Assembly: GCF_022867795.2 (NCBI RefSeq)
Contig: NZ_CP107006.1
Location: forward strand, 2,604,001 to 2,668,000
Source: Chitinophaga horti
GTDB taxonomy: Bacteria; Bacteroidota; Bacteroidia; Chitinophagales; Chitinophagaceae
Length of the DNA: 64,000 nucleotides
Reading direction: 5' to 3'
Shown here: positions 48,017 to 58,400 of the stretch, piece by piece
Numbering within the stretch: position 1 is the stretch's first letter
How the letters are laid out: each line of letters begins with the position of its first letter
Notes under the pieces: generated by a model
Database searches by the model: none
What the model saw: the letters and a program-made list of their open reading frames with translations, nothing else
Told to the model about the DNA's origin: nothing
Program-made: the position numbers and the translations under genes

Positions 48017-50436
48017 ATGCGTATTGCTACCCTGCTGACCATACTATTCGCGCTGCTCACCGGTAGCGGATCGTATGGTCAGTCTGTTTCTAAAGACAGT
48101 ACCGTACAATCTTTCGTTGAGAAGTTCCGTGAATTGGGCCGTAAAGAAGCCATTAAGAGCATGGAAACGGTGAAAGCCAACCGCGCCTCGCGGCAGCAGC
48201 GGGCTTTGCTCAATGATGTGCGGCAGACTGCTCTGGCGGCCAAACTTTATCTACAGAAAGGTATTGACACACCGGCCATCAGCCGGGCGCTGGATCGTAT
48301 TCATCAGAACATGCTCACAGCGCGTGAAGGCGTGCTGCAAAATCCCGCACCCGTGCAAACGCTGCGCGACCTGAACGTTACGTCGATCGTGCTGCAGGAA
48401 CTCTTGCAACGCATCAGTCACGAGCGCAGGCAGCTGGACGGCTATACGAACCAGCTGATGAAATACCGGGAACACATTGACTCCGTTACCAGCACCCCGG
48501 CACTGCTCGAATTTCCTGCGGATTCCGCCAACATGATGAAATACCTCACGCGCCTGGTCATCACAGCGAAAGATGTGGATCCCGTGGACAGCATGCTGAA
48601 GCAATCTATCGTGAGTGTGCAGGACCTGCAAACCCGCATCGACCTGCTGTCGTACGAAGTGAATGCAAACCTGGAGCAGGTGGAGAACATGCGTAAATCC
48701 CTTTCTGCCGCAACGTTCCGGCAAGAGCTGCCCATCGTGCAAACCCGCAGTTTTGCCGACATCGCCTTGCTCTCCTGGAAGAAGGACATACTCGCGTTTT
48801 CCCATTACCTCGGCTATTACTACTGGCGGCTGTTGTTGCTGGTATTATTAACGATGGCCTCGTGGCGTTTCATCTGGGCGTTGAAATCCCGGTTGCTCGA
48901 CCGGCAGGCCCATGATGTGTTGCAAAACCTTGTGGTGCAACAACCCCTCTTGTCTGCCATTATTATCGTAGTAAGTCTCGGGCAGTTTCTTTTTCCAAAT
49001 GCACCTTTCCTGCTCAACCTTGTGTTTTGGGGCGTTCCGGCTGTTGCCTTGATATTTGTTTTCGGCAGACATGTTGCGCCGTTCTGGCTGCGGTTCTGGA
49101 TCGTGAGTGTAGCGCTGTTTTTCCTCGCCTCGCTCGACAACCTGCTACTGCAACCTTCGACTACTGAACGGTGGTACATGCTTTCGCTGGCTGCGGTGGG
49201 GTGGATATGGGGCATGTTACACCTGCTTAGCGCGCGCAAATCGGAGCTGCGGGAAAAACGCATCCTTTACTTCATCGCCTTTATGATATCGATGGAAACC
49301 TTATCCATCGCGTTTAACCTGGCTGGTCGTTACAACCTCGCCAAAATCAGCATGACCTGCGGCTACTTCGGCATTGTGATCGCTATACTATTCCTATGGA
49401 CCGCCACCCTCATCAACCAGGGACTGAAGATTGCTTCAGGCATTTATAAGCAGCCCGACAAACACCTGTTCTTCATCAACTTCGATCGCGTGGGCGGCTC
49501 GGCCCCGCTGCTCCTGTATATCATATTGATTGCCGGCTGGTTCGTACTGATCGCACGTAACTTTTATGTGTACAACCGTGTCACCGAGCCGCTGATGGCC
49601 TTCATTACAGCGCCGCGCACCCTGGGCGAATACACCTTTTCTATACGTGGTATGCTGATCTTTGTAGCCATATTGCTTAGCGCCATGTTCCTTTCGCGAC
49701 TCGTGTCGTTCTTTTCCGCGGAAGATCATTCCGCCGCACCTGCTGCAGGCAAAAAGTTATCACTGGGCAGCTGGTTACTGCTGATACGCATCGGCATTAT
49801 CAGCGGCGGCCTGTTCCTCGCCGTAGCTGCTGCCGGCATACCGCTCGATCGCATTACCATCGTATTGGGCGCATTGAGTGTGGGCATTGGCTTAGGTTTG
49901 CAGGGACTTGTCAGCAACCTGGTTAGCGGGCTTATTCTCGCCTTTGAGAAACCCGTGAACGTAGGCGACCAGATCGAAGTGAACGGTACCCTTGGTACGA
50001 TGAAGTCCATCGGCTTCCGCAGCAGTACCATTGCCCTGGTGAATGGCTCCGTGAGCGTGATCCCTAACAGCGACATCCTGAATCACTCTCTCGTGAACTG
50101 GACGCTCGGAAAAAGACAAGTGCGTGGGAATTTCGTGGTGGCGTGGCTTATGGCAGTGACCTCAGCCAGGTACACGCCTTGCTGAGCGGGCTGCTGGCTA
50201 AAAACCAATTATTACTGAAGGACCCGCCCCCATTCGTGGTGGCGAAAGCGTTCAGCGAAAGCTCGGTAGATTTTGAACTTTTCTTTTGGGTGCATACCGT
50301 AAGAGAGACCTACACAGCTAAGAGTGCCCTTATCATGGAGGTGACGGCAGCATTTAATGAAGCCGGCATCAGGATCCCATTCCCGCAACGGGATGTGCAT
50401 TTTTTTAATGAAGATACTGAAGGCCGGACAGCGTAG
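48017..50436 (+). pseudogene. Large MscS-type mechanosensitive channel, one-base frameshift near the C-terminus
   Basis: About 806 residues when the frames 48017-50185 and 50143-50436 are joined. A signal peptide (ending GSYGQ) leads into a helical periplasmic region (about 25-255), then about ten membrane segments and the MscS core: pore helix ALSVGIGLGLQGLVSNLVSG and beta domain PVNVGDQIEVNGTLGTMKSI, NSDILNHSLVNWT. The break is at about 50136-50144: one extra G (GTGGTGGGCGTGG) restores VVGVAYGSDL and the C-terminal alpha/beta domain. It relieves turgor on osmotic downshock. The stop codon TAG lies in the loop of the terminator. Confidence 0.82.
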
Positions 50437-50451
50437 TCCGGCCTTTTTTTT
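50421..50451 (+). terminator. Rho-independent terminator
   Basis: AGGCCGGAC (50421-50429) pairs perfectly with GTCCGGCCT (50436-50444) and is followed by a run of seven more T. It ends the CsgG-like/MscS transcript, and the true MscS stop (50434-50436) overlaps the loop. Confidence 0.9.
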
Positions 50452-50504
50452 CAGTAGCCCCTCCCATTTATAAGTAACCCATCACGTAGCCCGGAAAAAA
50501 TAAA

Positions 50505-50536
50505 TTTGCGCAACCGAATGGCTTCTCATATATTTG
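50505..50536 (+). promoter_or_regulatory. Bacteroidota promoter of the ArsR-AHSA1 operon
   Basis: TTTG (50505-50508), a 20-base spacer and TATATTTG (50529-50536) match the Bacteroidota housekeeping promoter TTTG-N19/20-TAnnTTTG. RNA would start near 50542, about 22 bases before the ArsR ATG. A second possible -7 box, TAAATTTG, lies at 50501-50508. Confidence 0.7.
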
Positions 50537-50563
50537 CAACCAATCAGCTGCACAACAAAAACA

Positions 50564-50884
50564 ATGAGAAGAGACATATTCCAGGCAGTCGCCGACCCAA
50601 CAAGACGGGCGATCATTTGTTTACTGGCGGTACAGGCGATGACGCCGAACGGTATTGCCGAACACTTTAACACGACGCGGCAGTCGGTATCGAAGCACCT
50701 TCGTATTCTCACCGAATGCGAGGTATTGAAGCAGGAACACCAGGGCCGCGAGATTTATTACCATCTTGAACTGGAGAAAATGAAAGAGATCGACCACTGG
50801 CTGGAGCAATTCCGCCAACTCTGGCAAACCCGGTTTGACCAACTTGACGATGTATTATCGACCCTCAAAAAGCATAAAAAATGA
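50564..50884 (+). CDS. ArsR-family winged-helix transcription regulator
   Basis: 106 residues from [17 protein letters not shown], chosen over the ATG at 50534 because that one overlaps the promoter box. The HTH is [20 protein letters not shown] with a wing at [11 protein letters not shown]. No metal-binding Cys pair is seen, so it belongs to the subgroup that pairs with AHSA1 proteins. Its stop overlaps the next start as ATGA, so the two are coupled; it probably represses its own operon. Confidence 0.9.
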   Translation: MRRDIFQAVADPTRRAIICLLAVQAMTPNGIAEHFNTTRQSVSKHLRILTECEVLKQEHQGREIYYHLELEKMKEIDHWLEQFRQLWQTRFDQLDDVLSTLKKHKK

Positions 50885-51846
50885 ACAAAGCTATCTTCTA
50901 CGACTTCAAAGTTGACAAGGAAAAAAACAAGATTTATGTAGACAGGTCATTCAACGCCCCACTCGACCTCGTTTGGGCCGCCTGGACCGAAGCCGAAATT
51001 CTCGACCAGTGGTGGGCCCCCAAACCTTACCGCGCCGAAACGAAGTCGATGGACTTCCGCCCCGGTGGCCAATGGCTCTACGCGATGATCAGCCCCGAAG
51101 GCGAAAAACACTGGTCGTTCTTCAAGTACGACACCATCAACCCGGAAAAAGATTACGCCGGCAGCGAAGGCTTCTGCGACGAAAACGGCACGCCTACTTC
51201 CAGCATGCCTAACAGCCAGTGGAGCAATCGTTTTACCGCACAAGGCGACGATAGCACCCTCGTAAATATCGAGCTGCAATTCAAATCTCTCGCAGACCTG
51301 GAGGCGCTTGTGAAGATGGGCTTCAAAGAAGGTTTTGCGATGGGTATGGAGAACCTGGACCAGTATATCGCTGCCCAGTTCTACCTGCGCCGCGACAAGA
51401 AGCCCAACAACCAGGCACGCACATCTTTCTATGTAAACTTTCCCGGCAACACCGAAGAAGCTTTCAACTTCTACAAATCTGTATTCAACACGGATTTTGT
51501 AAACGGCCTTCAACGTTTCGACCAGGCTCCTTCCGACCCCAACCAGCCGCCAATGTCCGACGCGTTGAAGCGAATGATATTACACGTCGAACTCCACATC
51601 ACCGGAGGACACTCCCTCATGGGCACCGACGCTCCCAAAGAGATGGGTTTTACCGTAACAACCGGCAACAACATGCACATCAACCTCGAACCCTCCTCGA
51701 GGGAAGAAGCCGACCGTTTGTTCGCCGGCCTGTCCGCAGGCGGCACCGTTTCCATGCCGCTCCAGGAAATGTTCTGGGGTGCGTATTTCGGGAGTTTTAC
51801 GGATAAGTATGGGATTAACTGGATGGTGAATTACCAGCAGAAGTAG
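50881..51846 (+). CDS. AHSA1/SRPBCC-VOC (glyoxalase/PhnB-like) fusion protein
   Basis: 321 residues, cytoplasmic. Residues about 12-165 are an AHSA1/SRPBCC domain ([53 protein letters not shown] in part). Residues about 175-320 are a PhnB-like VOC domain ([39 protein letters not shown] in near form). Both domain types bind small hydrophobic ligands or metal; the substrate is unknown. It is coupled to the ArsR regulator by ATGA, the usual partner of such proteins. Confidence 0.88.
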   Translation: MNKAIFYDFKVDKEKNKIYVDRSFNAPLDLVWAAWTEAEILDQWWAPKPYRAETKSMDFRPGGQWLYAMISPEGEKHWSFFKYDTINPEKDYAGSEGFCDENGTPTSSMPNSQWSNRFTAQGDDSTLVNIELQFKSLADLEALVKMGFKEGFAMGMENLDQYIAAQFYLRRDKKPNNQARTSFYVNFPGNTEEAFNFYKSVFNTDFVNGLQRFDQAPSDPNQPPMSDALKRMILHVELHITGGHSLMGTDAPKEMGFTVTTGNNMHINLEPSSREEADRLFAGLSAGGTVSMPLQEMFWGAYFGSFTDKYGINWMVNYQQK

Positions 51847-51857
51847 GTTTCCGGCGC

Positions 51858-51983
51858 GGAGACTGCACACGAAGGTTGCTTCGCTTTGCTCTTAATGACG
51901 TCGTTTGGGATGCGGAGAGGTGGGACGTTTTTCCCATCTTCGTCATTGCGAGCAAAGCGAAGCAAACCTCCGATTCGGTCTTC
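51858..51983. repeat. Palindromic intergenic repeat, copy B
   Basis: Two 43-base arms (51858-51900 and 51941-51983) are inverted copies, best over the 23 bases nearest the centre (TTGCTTCGCTTTGCTC then AATGACG). The 40-base spacer also has a small GGTGGGA/TTCCCATC hairpin. The core CGTCATTGCGAGC resembles a dispersed repeat known from several bacterial genomes. It lies just 3' of the GIY-YIG gene. Confidence 0.75.
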
Positions 51984-51990
51984 GCTAAGG

Positions 51991-52290
51991 TTACCATGAT
52001 GCAACCTCATCGTACAAATCCATCCATCCGGGATTACGTTGTTCGATCAGTTTCGTCTTGCTTGCGCGGCTTCCACCTTTGATGCGCTTTTCTTCTGTGA
52101 TGGCTTCTTCGATGAAAACAAACACCTCGTAATACACAAGGATATTCAAGTGATATCTTGCTGTAAAGCTTTTAGCATGCAAGTGCGATCTGTGCTCATT
52201 TACACGCGTCAGCAAATCTGACGTAACGCCGGTGTATAATACAGTACGAGACTTATTCGTCATGATGTAAACAAAACCTCCTTTCTCCAT
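51991..52290 (-). CDS. GIY-YIG single-domain nuclease
   Basis: 99 residues. The signature motifs are present: GFVYIMTNKSRTVLYTGVTS (GIY-YIG form VYI...YTG), Arg in LTRVNEHRSH, and a catalytic Glu region (EEAITEEKRIKGGSRASKTK) near residue 66. It matches the small YhbQ/UPF0213-like group common in Bacteroidota. Such proteins cut DNA; the biological target is unknown. It is flanked on both sides by inverted copies of a dispersed repeat, which suggests a link between the nuclease and those repeats. Confidence 0.88.
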   Translation of the reverse strand: MEKGGFVYIMTNKSRTVLYTGVTSDLLTRVNEHRSHLHAKSFTARYHLNILVYYEVFVFIEEAITEEKRIKGGSRASKTKLIEQRNPGWMDLYDEVASW

Positions 52291-52363
52291 ATTTGAATTT
52301 ACAGAGCGTCAGTTTCGCAATGTTGTTCATTCTATAAAATGGTTGTTCATTTTTACAGAATGA

Positions 52364-52406
52364 GGAGCCTGAAGCGGAGGCTTGCTTCGCGTTGCCCGCA
52401 ATGACG
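52364..52406. repeat. Single arm of the dispersed repeat, copy C
   Basis: One 43-base arm (GGAGCCTGAAGCGGAGG then GCTTCGCGTTGC and CAATGACG) in the 133-base gap upstream of GIY-YIG. It is inverted relative to the right arm of copy B. The gap also holds two copies of GTTGTTCATT about 20 bases apart. Confidence 0.65.
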
Positions 52407-52423
52407 AAATGAGGGGCGCCCAA

Positions 52424-53425
52424 TCAATGATTCACCAGCTTCAACGCCCCTTCACTATACCTCGCTCCCGTATCCGGGTAGCGCTTCACCAATGCATTGA
52501 TCTGTTCCAGGTCAGCAGCAGATAAGTGCACGTCGATCGCGCCGGCATTCTCTTCCAAATACTTACGCTTCTTCGTTCCCGGTATCGGGATAATATCTTC
52601 GCCTTGCGCCAGTACCCAGGCGAGCGCCAGTTGGGCCGGGCTGCAGTTTTTAGCAGCGGCAATATCTGCAAAGCCTTTTACAAGTTGATTATTGTTATCC
52701 TGGAACTCCTGCTGATAGCGGGGCAAGGTCCGGCGGAAGTCGTTGTCGGCTAAGCTTTCCACATTCAGCGTATTCGTAACCAATCCGCGGGCGAGCGGGG
52801 AATACGGCACCAGGCTGATGCCGAGTTCGCGTACGGTTTGCAGGATGTCTTGCTCCACGTCGCGGGTAATCACCGAGTATTCACTTTGTAAAGCAGCAAT
52901 GGGATGTACGGCATGCGCTTTACGGATAGAGGCAGCAGAGGCCTCACTCAGGCCAAGATAACGCACTTTGCCTTCTTTTACGAGATCGGCCATGGCGCCG
53001 ACCATATCTTCTACCGGTACGTTCGGATCGATGCGATGTGCGTAATAGAGATCGATCGTATCGATCTTCAGGCGGCGCAAACTTCTTTCCACGGCGGTTT
53101 TCATCCAGGCGGGTGAGCCGTCGAAGTAGCTGCCGTTCGCGTTGCTTGGGGCTACGTTTTCTTCTTTATAACGGAAGCCGAATTTTGTTGCGATAAATAT
53201 CTTATCCCGCTTTGGTACCAGCACTTTAGAGATCAGTTCTTCGTTGGCGCCGTTCGCATACATATCGGCAGTATCCCAGAAGTTGATGCCCAGGTCCAGC
53301 GCCTTTTCCAGCGTGGCGATGCTTTCTTTATCGTCGGCAGGGCCATAAGCGAAACTCATACCCATACAGCCTAAGCCGATGGCAGATACCAGTTCGTTCG
53401 AATTTCCCAGTTTCCTTTGTTTCAT
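52424..53425 (-). CDS. Aldo/keto reductase
   Basis: 333 residues, a TIM barrel with the AKR catalytic set: Asp and Tyr in [11 protein letters not shown], Lys in IATKFGFRY and His in [12 protein letters not shown]-terminal NADPH-binding features are [18 protein letters not shown]. It matches the YakC/AKR13-like group that reduces aldehydes. It lies 80 bases downstream of the AraC gene on the same strand, with its own -7 box and a likely AraC operator between them. Confidence 0.93.
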   Translation of the reverse strand: MKQRKLGNSNELVSAIGLGCMGMSFAYGPADDKESIATLEKALDLGINFWDTADMYANGANEELISKVLVPKRDKIFIATKFGFRYKEENVAPSNANGSYFDGSPAWMKTAVERSLRRLKIDTIDLYYAHRIDPNVPVEDMVGAMADLVKEGKVRYLGLSEASAASIRKAHAVHPIAALQSEYSVITRDVEQDILQTVRELGISLVPYSPLARGLVTNTLNVESLADNDFRRTLPRYQQEFQDNNNQLVKGFADIAAAKNCSPAQLALAWVLAQGEDIIPIPGTKKRKYLEENAGAIDVHLSAADLEQINALVKRYPDTGARYSEGALKLVNH

Positions 53426-53446
53426 CTTTTAATGATTTTATGGATA

Positions 53447-53454
53447 CAAAAGTA
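53447..53454 (-). promoter_or_regulatory. -7 box of the aldo/keto reductase gene
   Basis: On the minus strand TACTTTTG matches TAnnTTTG, 21 bases ahead of the reductase start. No -33 TTTG at the proper spacing is seen, which fits a promoter that needs an activator; the AraC-type repeats lie directly upstream. Confidence 0.5.
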
Positions 53455-53473
53455 AGACCGGCAGCCGTTGCAG

Positions 53474-53511
53474 CTTTATAACAATCAAACGGATACTTAT
53501 ACAAATCAAAC
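53474..53511 (-). promoter_or_regulatory. Probable AraC-family operator (two direct repeats)
   Basis: Two 17-base direct repeats, 53474-53490 and 53495-53511, agree at 13 of 17 positions (shared TTATA then AATCAAAC) and are 21 bases apart, two turns of the helix. They lie just upstream of the reductase -7 box, and the second overlaps the AraC stop codon. This layout is typical for a dimeric AraC activator. Confidence 0.55.
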
Positions 53512-54414
53512 AGCCATTTCCCGCAGCTGTTGCGGGGCCATCCCGGTATGTTTCTTAAAGAAGATCGAGAAGTAGGAAGGGTATTCGAAACCTAAACTGT
53601 AAGCAATGTCGGAGATATTCCAGTCCGTATGCTGCAACAGCGCGCTGGCTTCCGCAGTAATGCGGGCAGCGATGTGTGCACCCGTTGTTTTGCCCGTCAC
53701 CTCTTTCACCGAACGATTGAGGTGGTTTACATGTACAGACAAGGCACCGGCAAAGTCGGCCGGTGTTTTTAAGGCCAGCACGCGCTCCGGTGCATCGATA
53801 GGAAACTGCCTTTCCAGCAATTCGAGGAACAATGCCGATACGCGCTGCGATGCGTTACTGTACGTATGATAGTTATCGGCCGGATTCGCCCTCATGGCTT
53901 CATGGATCAGCAGGTGAAGATAACTGCGCAGTACATCATGTTTATGCACGTAACCGGAGCCTATTTCTGTCATCATTTTCCGGAAGATGGCAGATATCTC
54001 CTGCAACTGCGTTTCATCGGGAAAGAACACCGGGCTGCCGCCTGTCCGGAACAACGGCGAGTCCTGCAAACTCCCCATCCGCTCGTTATGCTGCACAAAC
54101 GCCTCCGTAAATAAGCAGTACCAGCCTGACTGCACCTCTGACTCCGCCTCCCAGGCATAAGGCACCACAGGATTGGAGAACAGCATGGCTGGCCGGTCGA
54201 TGTACACCCACTTATCGGCATAATACAACTTACCCGTACCGATCACCAGCGACACCTTGTAGTAATCACGGCGACTGTACGGCGTTACGCTCGCGCAGGA
54301 CTCGCGGGTAAATACATTGATGTGGCCCAATGCTTTGTTACGGGCATCCGAGCCCGGGACAATGTGACCCGGGTTGCGGGTATAAAACTGACTGAGGGGT
54401 TCTGTGGGTTGCAT
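53506..54414 (-). CDS. AraC-family transcription regulator
   Basis: 302 residues. The N-terminal part (about 20-170) is a cupin-like sensing domain. The C-terminal 100 residues are the double HTH: FAGALSVHVNHLNRSVKEVT and ISDIAYSLGFEYPSYFSIFF. The N-domain is the type found in Bacteroidota regulators paired with aldo/keto reductases. It probably activates the reductase gene that follows. Its -7 box (TAACTTTG) is only four bases before the ATG, so its message may lack a leader. Confidence 0.92.
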   Translation of the reverse strand: MQPTEPLSQFYTRNPGHIVPGSDARNKALGHINVFTRESCASVTPYSRRDYYKVSLVIGTGKLYYADKWVYIDRPAMLFSNPVVPYAWEAESEVQSGWYCLFTEAFVQHNERMGSLQDSPLFRTGGSPVFFPDETQLQEISAIFRKMMTEIGSGYVHKHDVLRSYLHLLIHEAMRANPADNYHTYSNASQRVSALFLELLERQFPIDAPERVLALKTPADFAGALSVHVNHLNRSVKEVTGKTTGAHIAARITAEASALLQHTDWNISDIAYSLGFEYPSYFSIFFKKHTGMAPQQLREMAV

Positions 54415-54418
54415 GGGG

Positions 54419-54426
54419 CAAAGTTA
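54419..54426 (-). promoter_or_regulatory. -7 box of the AraC gene
   Basis: TAACTTTG on the minus strand matches TAnnTTTG and is followed by CCCC and the ATG. With the usual spacing the RNA would begin at or next to the start codon. No good -33 element is seen. Confidence 0.4.
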
Positions 54427-54497
54427 TAGTTTTCAAACAATATTTACATGGCCAAGCACGACACCGCCGAGGAAGCCACGACTGTACGACGATGCCC

Positions 54498-55400
54498 CTA
54501 TTTCAAAAACCCGACTCTCAATCCAAGTGTAAAGTTCCCCGACAGGTAATTACTCAACCCTTCTGTTTGCGACGAGTAACTGGCCTGTATACCGATCCGG
54601 TTGATTACATTATACCCCGCCCCTACCGTGTAATTCTTCGAAGTATGGTACATGCCGAATACATTGGCCGCGTTGTTCAGGAAAACCAGGTTCGCGCCCA
54701 TGTCAATCACGTTATCGAAATCACGCACGCCACGGAAACAGACTTTGGGTTCCACCGCGGTGAACTGCGTGCCGATAGCAATGCGATAGCTACCTGCCAG
54801 GAAGAAGGTGCTGCTGTTAGCCAGTCCTTTGTTCTCATCCCTGAAATACCCGACCATATTCGGCAAGGCCGCCTGCAGTGTGATGCCATAACCGGTATAC
54901 GCCACACCGAAGTCGCCGTCGAAGTAGTTATCTCGGCGGTTATAGCGACCAATAGAAGGATCCAACACTTCGCCGTCGAGGTTTTTAACATCCAGGCGCT
55001 CGTTGCGTAAGCCGACCGACAACCCGAAATGCAGGTGCTGCGTATTGGCGGCACTCAGCGGGAGGTGATACGCGTACGTGAGCGCCACGCGGGTGTTGGA
55101 AAGCAGGCCGGCTTTGTCATTGTACACGTTCAGGCCCACGCCTACTCTTTTCGTGGTGGCATATTCTGCGGTGAAAGCCATGGTAACGGGAACACCTGGT
55201 TGGTGTTCCCATTGCCGACGGTAGGCCGCGCTAAGGTGCAGTCCTGAATCGATACCTGCCATGGCCGGATTACCGAGGTACTGATTCTGGAAGTATTGTG
55301 TGGCAAGGGGATCTACCTGCGAACTGGTGTTACCCCATTGCTGCGCTTTTGCCTGTTGTATTCCTGCCATCAGCAGGAGTATATAAAATATCTTCTTCAT
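54498..55400 (-). CDS. PorP/SprF family type IX secretion outer membrane protein
   Basis: 300 residues, signal peptide ending in QQAKAQ. The PorP/SprF signature is present: DPLATQYFQNQYLGNPAMAG near the N-terminus, then a series of beta-barrel strands (LTYAYHLPLS, LHFGLSVGLRNERLDV, AVEPKVCFRG) ending in LGLRVGFLK. Such proteins help export or hold partners with type-B sorting domains, as SprF does for SprB. It starts 7 bases after the giant adhesin gene, whose C-terminus is of that type, so the two form a secretion pair. Confidence 0.92.
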   Translation of the reverse strand: MKKIFYILLLMAGIQQAKAQQWGNTSSQVDPLATQYFQNQYLGNPAMAGIDSGLHLSAAYRRQWEHQPGVPVTMAFTAEYATTKRVGVGLNVYNDKAGLLSNTRVALTYAYHLPLSAANTQHLHFGLSVGLRNERLDVKNLDGEVLDPSIGRYNRRDNYFDGDFGVAYTGYGITLQAALPNMVGYFRDENKGLANSSTFFLAGSYRIAIGTQFTAVEPKVCFRGVRDFDNVIDMGANLVFLNNAANVFGMYHTSKNYTVGAGYNVINRIGIQASYSSQTEGLSNYLSGNFTLGLRVGFLK

Positions 55401-55407
55401 CTGATTA

Positions 55408-58400
55408 TTATTTATCCCTGATGACAGTAATGAAACCTTTTACTTTCGGTAATCCCGGACCGAAGTCGAGGATGTAGTAGTACGTACCTTCCTGCAGCGG
55501 ATTGCCGTTCACCGTGGCTGCCCACTCGTTGAGGTAACCGCGTTTCTGGTAGATGATACGGCCGCTGCGATCAAATATCTTCAGCTCGTTATTCGGATAC
55601 GTGTCGATGTTACGGATCACGAAACGGTCGTTGATACCATCGCCATTCGGTGTGAGGATGTTCACCCCGTCTACTTTATAATCGGTGAGTACTTCGATGT
55701 TGACTGACTGCGAAGCGATACAACCGTCGGCGTTTGTAGCCGTTACACGGTACGTGGTATTCTCCGTCGGCCTGATCACCAGCACCGCGCTGTTCTGACC
55801 ACTTACAATACCAGCCGCAGGGTCCCATGCATACGTAACACCACCTGTTGCGGTAAGTTCTACAATATCGCCTTTCGACACCTGCAGGCCCTTGTTGCTC
55901 GTAATCACCGGTGCCGCAATACTGCTGGCCGTAATCACGAACTTACGCTGCACCTGGTCTACCCCACCGTTCGCCGTACCACCATTGTCTTTCACCGTGA
56001 TAGTTACCGTGCTTGGGCCACCCAGTCCGGCATTGATGCGGAAGCGTAACGTGTTGTTCACGATGCCGAAGGAAGCGAACAGTCCCGGGTTATCATTCGT
56101 CGCCGTTACCGTCAGCGTCTGACCCGTTTCAGGACCGGCCGTAAGACCTGGCAGGTTGATCGTTGTTTCGTTAGCAGATACACATACCAGCTGATCTGCG
56201 ATCACACCGAGCGTAGGCGATTCGTTTACATCTCCTACATTGATCACGAACGCTTTCTCGAGGAACTCACCACTTTGCGCCGTGGAGCGGATACGGATGT
56301 TGTAAGTCGATTTCGCTTCTGCGTTAAATGTTTCCGCTGCGGAGAGCTGGTTACCGGTAATCCGGAAGCTGGCATTATCTGCGCCGCCGGTACCTGCTAC
56401 AAGCGTATACGTAAAGTTGTTACCAACCTCTGTGGATATGGACGCCAGTGAACCAATCGGCGCATTCAGCGCGTTGTTTTCGAGTATGGCGTTATTCGTG
56501 AGTATGATATCCAGCGGAGGTTCCGGCCTGTCGACGATATTGATCAACACCGTACGTAATTCGCTCAGGTTCGTGCCATCACTTACCTGGATGAACAGGT
56601 TGATGCTCGAAGCCGCCTCGAAGTTCAGGTCGCCTGCGTCGTTCACCGTGAGCACACCCGTTGCCGGGTTGATCGTGAAGGCAGGGTTAGTATCGCCATC
56701 CGTATTCCCGTTAGTGACGATCGTGAAGTCACGCAAGGTACCCGTGCTACCAGGATCTGTAGCAGCAATGGTAGCCACTACGGTGCCTGCAGCCGTGTTT
56801 TCATCTACGTTGTAAATCTGCCCGGCAGTGATGACCGGCACTACTGCATCCACAAATACGGCGGATGTGTTGCCCACTGCATTCAGAGTAAGCACCGCAT
56901 TGTTACCTGCCGCATCGCGGATGGTGGCGCCGTTGAGAGTTACCGCTGCTGCCGGTGTGATGCCATCTGTATCCAGGTCGCCTGCCACTACCGTGTAGCT
57001 GAACACCAGTGTTGGCGTATTGAGTCCGGCAGTGAGGGTGAACGATTTGTTTACGGCACCCATTGCAACATCCAGCGTTGGCATTGCTCCGCCGATGATC
57101 ACCGGTTCGGAGAACACTACGGAGAAGTTCAGCACCTCGCCTGCTTTCCAGGTTTTGGCGGCTGGTACATCTACACGGGTGATTACCGGGTTGATCGCAT
57201 CAACTTTTACATTCGTGAGCGGACCTACATTATTCAGCGTTAATACCAGGTTATTGCCCGGTGCATCCTGTACGGTGGCACCATTGAGCTGTAAGCCCGT
57301 AACGCCGATACCATCCATATCCTCATCGCCTACCGCCACTGTGTAAGTGAACGTAAGCGTATTGGCAGGACCGCCTGCAACATGTGCCGCCTGTTTCACC
57401 GCGCCGCCGATGTTCAGCGACAGCGACGGCGTTCCACCAGCCGTATTGACGATTATATTTTCAGAGATATTCACCGTGAAGGAAAGTACTTGTCCGGCTA
57501 CATAAGTCGCCGAAGCCGGTACATTTACGCTGGTGATCGTCGGTACTACGCCATCAATCACGAGGGCTTTGTTTGCGCCGAGTGAATGGGTGGCTCCCGG
57601 TGCCGGTAAAGTTAGATTCGCATCGAGCCCGGCTGCGTTTTTGATCGTGCCGCCGTTGAAGGTGAGCGCGTTCGCATCTACATAATCCAGGTCGGTGCTA
57701 AGATCACCCGCCTGTACCGTGTAGCTGAACATCAGCGTTTGCGTACCGCTACCGGAAGAATATACCGCCATGCGATCCGTGGCACCCGTTTCGACACCCA
57801 ACATCGGTGTGCCGGTTACCATCACTGGCATGTTGAAGCTGATCGTTACAGGGATCACATCGCCCAGTTTATAACTGCCGTCGGCGGCAGGCGACGTAAT
57901 GTCGAGAATAAGCGGGTCCGTAGGTCGTACGGTGATCGGGATGATGATCGTATCTGTTAACGCACCGCCTGTACCCGTTGCGCCCTGGTCGCTGACTACG
58001 ACGCGGATTTGTGCCGGTCCGAAATAGTGCGTACCGGGCGTATACGTAAGGCCGTCCAGTGCATTCGTTACATCCGTCAGCGTACCGGTAAATATCATTT
58101 CCGCATCGCCCGTGCCTGAACCCGTGGTGATCGTCAGCCCGGTAGTGGCCGGTAATGCCATCACACCGTTAGTGGCCAGTAATTCAACCCGCAAAGCACT
58201 TGTGCCTAGGTCGACATCCGTAATGCCGATCGTGTTACTATTACCGGTAGCGAACGTCAGTACCGTATTCATATCGAACGACTGCGCACCAGGCGTCGCG
58301 ATGGCCGGCGTATCGTTGACAGCAGTAACGATGATGTCGAAATTAGCGGTGGCGAACAGGTTGCCGCCTGTGCCGCTGTTACCGTTATCATCGATGCGCA

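Larger units (their letters stand above)
51941..52406. mobile_element. Inverted-repeat-bounded unit carrying a GIY-YIG nuclease gene
   Basis: The 43-base repeat at 51941-51983 and that at 52364-52406 are inverted copies with 36 of 43 positions the same, and they bracket the GIY-YIG gene in a 466-base unit. I see no clear target-site duplication. This could be a small mobile element or a gene that settled between two pre-existing palindromes. Confidence 0.45.
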
